From Enterobacter sp. RHBSTW-00175 (GTDB lineage Bacteria; Pseudomonadota; Gammaproteobacteria; Enterobacterales; Enterobacteriaceae), in NCBI RefSeq assembly GCF_013927005.1, contig NZ_CP055930.1:3968001-4032000 (forward strand): a stretch of 64,000 nt of DNA, in the 5' to 3' direction. The translations under genes and the position numbers were made by a program. A model generated the notes under the pieces. The model was not told where the DNA came from. It searched no databases and saw nothing but the letters and a program-made list of their open reading frames with translations. Positions 61,285 to 64,000 of the stretch are shown piece by piece (the first letter of the stretch is position 1; each line of letters begins with the position of its first letter).

Positions 61285-62613
61285 TCAGGTTGAGGGGGTG
61301 ATGGCTTCCGCTTGCGCTTCATCCACTTTCCCGCGGCTTAGCAGGGCGTTTAACAAAATAGCGCCAAACGTCGCCGTACCAATCCCGCCAATGGTAAACC
61401 CGCCCAGCGTCAGGGCAAAATCACCCGCGCCGAGCACCAGCGTTACCGCCACCATAATCAGGTTGCTGTTCAGGCTAAGATCGACCCGGTGTTGTACCCA
61501 GATACGCGCCCCGGCTACGGCTATCAACCCAAACACCACAATGGATGCCCCGCCAATCACCGGTGCCGGAATGGTGTGGATCAGCGCGCCAAATTTCGGT
61601 GAAAAACCTAACAGCATGGCAATCACGGCCGCCGCGACAAAAACCAGCGTAGAGTAGACTTTGGTTACCGCCATCACGCCGATGTTTTCGGCATAGGTTG
61701 TGACACCGCTGCCGCCAACAGAGCCAGAGAGCATGGTCGCCAGCCCGTCACCGACAAACGCACGCCCCATGTACGGGTCCATATTGCGCCCGGTCATCCC
61801 GGCAACCGCTTTCAGGTGGCCTAAGTTTTCAGCCACCAGGATCACCGCCACGGGGGCGATCAGCATCATTGCCTGTCCACTGAACACCGGAGAGGTAACC
61901 TGCGGCAGGCCGAACCAGGCGGCGTTGTGGATCAGGGTAAAATCAACCGGTTTGCCAAAGCCGAACACGTTCGCCAGCAGGGCATAAACCAGACACGCCA
62001 CAATCAGCCCGACCAGGATCAGCAGACGCTGGATCATGCCGCGCGTGAACACCGCCACCAGGCCGATGCACAGCACGGTGATCACCGCCATCCAGCTTTC
62101 AAACGGTGAACCAGAGACGCTTTTGACCGCAATCGGAGCGAGGTTCAGGCCGATGGCCATCACCACCGCGCCCGTCACTACCGGCGGCATCATTCGCTCA
62201 ATCCAGCGCGTGCCGGTTTTCATCACCACCAGGCCAATCAGGGTATAAACCAGCCCACAGGCAATAATGCCGCCGAGGGCCACGCTCAGGTTCGGGTTGA
62301 TCCCCTGGCCGTTAAACCCGGTGGTGGCAATCACCACGCCCACAAAAGCGGCGCTGGAGCCAAGATAGCTGGGCACGCGCCCGCCAGTGACAAAAAAGAA
62401 CAGCAGGGTACCAATACCCGACATCAGAATGGACAGGTTGGGATCAAGCCCCATTAGCATGGGCATCAGCACCGTGGCGCCAAACATGGCCACCGCGTGC
62501 TGCACGCCCATCACCAGGGTTTGTGCTACAGGGAGTCTCTCATCCGGCGCGACCACGCCGCGTTCTGAAGAGGTCGATTTCAACTGCCAGTGGGGAAATC
62601 CGAACATTGCCAT
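61285..62613 (-). CDS. rutG: Pyrimidine permease RutG (NCS2 family)
   Basis: The 442-residue NCS2/UraA-type symporter has about fourteen hydrophobic segments and family motifs QHAVAMFGATVLMP, TGFNGQGINPNLSVALGG and the substrate-site GSVGGSGVTTYAENIGVMAVTKVYS. It imports uracil and possibly thymine or xanthine. It is the last gene of the rutABCDEFG operon, here read right to left. GGAGACAGCTC precedes the ATG. Confidence 0.94.
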   Translation of the reverse strand: MAMFGFPHWQLKSTSSERGVVAPDERLPVAQTLVMGVQHAVAMFGATVLMPMLMGLDPNLSILMSGIGTLLFFFVTGGRVPSYLGSSAAFVGVVIATTGFNGQGINPNLSVALGGIIACGLVYTLIGLVVMKTGTRWIERMMPPVVTGAVVMAIGLNLAPIAVKSVSGSPFESWMAVITVLCIGLVAVFTRGMIQRLLILVGLIVACLVYALLANVFGFGKPVDFTLIHNAAWFGLPQVTSPVFSGQAMMLIAPVAVILVAENLGHLKAVAGMTGRNMDPYMGRAFVGDGLATMLSGSVGGSGVTTYAENIGVMAVTKVYSTLVFVAAAVIAMLLGFSPKFGALIHTIPAPVIGGASIVVFGLIAVAGARIWVQHRVDLSLNSNLIMVAVTLVLGAGDFALTLGGFTIGGIGTATFGAILLNALLSRGKVDEAQAEAITPST

Positions 62614-62634
62614 GAGCTGTCTCCTTAAGGAGGA

Positions 62635-63129
62635 TTAACAGGCGGGTCGCAGGAGCGCGTGATAGCCGCGGTCAAACCACACCAACCCCTGCGGCGCGGG
62701 GTGGCGAACTATCGAAACAATGTCGCAAAACAGGATGTCGTGCGTACCCACGCTGACCACCTGGCTGATGCGACAGTCAAACGAGGCCAGCGCATCTTCA
62801 AGACGCGGGCAGCCTGTTTCACCGGTCTGCCAGCGGGCGGCGGCGAAGCGCTCTTCCATCGGCGTTTTGCCGCCGAACAGGTTAGAGAGCGGCTCTTGCC
62901 CGGCGCTGAGCGTGTTGACGCACAGGGTGCGATTCTCGCTAAACGTCGGCCAGACGGATGCCCCGCGATTCAGGCACACCAGCAGCGTGGGCGGTGAGTC
63001 GGTGACGCTGCACACGGCGCTGGCAGTGAACCCGGCCATGCCGGCAGGGCCATCGGTGGTGATGATATTGACCGCCGCACCCACGCAGGCCATCGCATCG
63101 CGAAAGGTTTGTTTATCCGGTGTGTTCAT
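62635..63129 (-). CDS. rutF: RutF, flavin reductase of the Rut system
   Basis: The 164-residue flavin reductase supplies FMNH2 to the pyrimidine oxygenase RutA. It has the flavin-reductase-like motif [31 protein letters not shown] and ends HALLRPAC. The ATG at 63129 gives the E. coli length and follows AAGGAG; a GTG two codons upstream is the only alternative. It lies 9 bases after the rutE stop. Confidence 0.95.
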   Translation of the reverse strand: MNTPDKQTFRDAMACVGAAVNIITTDGPAGMAGFTASAVCSVTDSPPTLLVCLNRGASVWPTFSENRTLCVNTLSAGQEPLSNLFGGKTPMEERFAAARWQTGETGCPRLEDALASFDCRISQVVSVGTHDILFCDIVSIVRHPAPQGLVWFDRGYHALLRPAC

Positions 63130-63138
63130 CCTCACTCC

Positions 63139-63729
63139 TTATGCCAGACCACAGGCATCTTCAAAGGCCAGACGCGGCAGGCGCCCGTACAGTTTGCTGC
63201 TGTCGCCATAGCCGATGTTGATCAGCAGATTGCTTTTCAGGGCGGTGCCGGTGAAAAAGGCATCGTCCACTTTTTGCCGGTCGAAGCCGGACATCGGCCC
63301 GGTATCCAGCCCCAGCGCACGACAGGCAAAAATCAGGTACGCCGCCTGCATGGCGCTATTGCGAAAGGCCGTCTCTTCGGCAAGGGCCGGGCTTGAGGTA
63401 AACCAGCTCCGGGCATCGCCGTGCGGGAACAGGGTGGGCAGGCGCTCGTAAAATTCTCCGTCCCAGGCCACGATGGCGGTGACCGGTGCGGTAAGGGTTT
63501 TCTCCAGATTGCCGCTGGAGAGCGCCGGGCGAAGCTTCTCTTTTCCTTCGGCGCTTCTGACAAACACAATCCGGGCTGGTGAACAGTTGGCGGAGGTGGG
63601 ACCCCATTTCATCAGGTCGTACACTTCCCGCAGCAGCGCATCGCTGACCGGAAGATCCTGCCAGCCGTTATGGGTGCGCGCCCCGGTGAATAACGTATCC
63701 AGCGCAGTGGGGGTAATGGCTTCGCTCAT
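63139..63729 (-). CDS. rutE: RutE, malonic semialdehyde reductase
   Basis: The 196-residue nitroreductase-fold enzyme reduces malonic semialdehyde to 3-hydroxypropionate at the end of uracil breakdown. Motifs are [21 protein letters not shown] (FMN site), [29 protein letters not shown] and the C-terminal [24 protein letters not shown] precedes the ATG. Confidence 0.95.
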   Translation of the reverse strand: MSEAITPTALDTLFTGARTHNGWQDLPVSDALLREVYDLMKWGPTSANCSPARIVFVRSAEGKEKLRPALSSGNLEKTLTAPVTAIVAWDGEFYERLPTLFPHGDARSWFTSSPALAEETAFRNSAMQAAYLIFACRALGLDTGPMSGFDRQKVDDAFFTGTALKSNLLINIGYGDSSKLYGRLPRLAFEDACGLA

Positions 63730-63738
63730 TGTGGCTCC

Positions 63739-64000
63739 TTACAAAGCGGGTTCAGGGCTGTGCAACAGGCTGGCAAGCCCGTTCAGCAACAGGGTGTTAA
63801 AGGTGTCGGGTTCGGTCACGTTGCAGGCGTGCCCGCCCTGGCGCATCACCACCTTCTGGCTGCCGGGAAGTGCCGCCTGCAATTCTGATGAACAGACCGA
63901 GGGAACCAGCAGGTCGTCCGCAGAACAGATGATGTGCACCGGGCAGCGAATGCGCGCCGCGTGGCGGCTAAAGTTGGCCTGTTTCAGCGCGGTTAAGCGG
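63739..64000 (-). CDS. rutD: RutD, C-terminal part (runs off the right edge)
   Basis: The reverse strand from the window edge to the stop at 63739 encodes the last ~86 codons of an alpha/beta hydrolase ([24 protein letters not shown]...), including the catalytic Asp region (SADDLLVPS) and His in [10 protein letters not shown]. RutD speeds hydrolysis of a carbamate-type intermediate in the Rut pathway. The N-terminal two thirds lie outside the window. Confidence 0.92.
   Translation of the reverse strand, partial: RLTALKQANFSRHAARIRCPVHIICSADDLLVPSVCSSELQAALPGSQKVVMRQGGHACNVTEPDTFNTLLLNGLASLLHSPEPAL

Overview
The window is chromosomal DNA from a member of the Enterobacteriaceae, most like the Enterobacter/Leclercia/Lelliottia/Klebsiella group. 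Its two ends carry Escherichia-type backbone. The left end is yccF-helD-mgsA-csgI(yccT)-yccU-hspQ-rlmI-yccX-tusE-yccA-serT. The right end is agp-yccJ-wrbA-ymdF-rutGFED. In E. coli K-12 the hya, app and related loci lie between serT and agp. Here that interval (about 7.5-57.4 kb) is filled with catabolic and ion-transport modules, so it looks like a replaceable region anchored on a serine tRNA gene.

Region by region: (1) 0-7.3 kb, conserved housekeeping genes. (2) 7.6-16.35 kb, an orphan OppA-like binding protein, then two identical serT tRNA genes with near-identical flanks (174-bp direct repeats). They bracket a five-gene cassette: a fused-permease ABC importer of the ferric/sugar-phosphate type, an unusual inositol-monophosphatase/dual-specificity-phosphatase fusion, and a LacI-type regulator. 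(3) 16.66-20.8 kb, a complete mgtCBRU magnesium/virulence operon with two leader peptides (mgtM-like, and mgtP with a Pro-Pro-Pro run). (4) 20.8-21.6 kb, AT-rich orphan DNA with one probable small membrane protein. (5) 21.7-41.5 kb, a full hpx pathway from hypoxanthine to oxalate: HpxDE, HpxO, HpxT, HpxQ, HpxA, HpxB, HpxK, HpxJ, HpxXYZ and HpxW, with guanine deaminase, an NCS1 permease, a four-gene ABC importer and regulators HpxS and HpxU. (6) 41.5-52.8 kb, a galactan utilisation (gan) cluster with ABC importer GanEFGK, periplasmic endogalactanase GanA, beta-galactosidase GanB, porin GanL, regulator GanR and an extra orphan PTS EIIB domain. (7) 52.8-54.1 kb, a short MgtE under an M-box riboswitch. 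(8) 54.2-57.3 kb, a DedA protein and two short-chain dehydrogenases, each next to an HxlR-type regulator. (9) 57.4-64 kb, backbone again, ending inside rutD.

The strongest regulatory signal is in the hpx region. Six intergenic -24/-12 (sigma-54) promoter candidates face hpxODE, hpxQT, guaD, the NCS1 permease, hpxWXYZ and hpxFGHIJK. Two NtrC-like enhancer sites are also present. This fits nitrogen-limitation control of purine use, matching the pyrimidine (rut) operon at the right end. The hpxU-hpxW and hpxU-hpxF intergenic regions share a 12-bp element in opposite orientation, a candidate HpxU operator. Magnesium appears twice, with different logic: mgtCBRU behind a translated leader and mgtE behind an M-box.

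Product names rest on recognising motifs and remembered family sequences, not on database searches. Regulatory sites were found by eye and are predictions.
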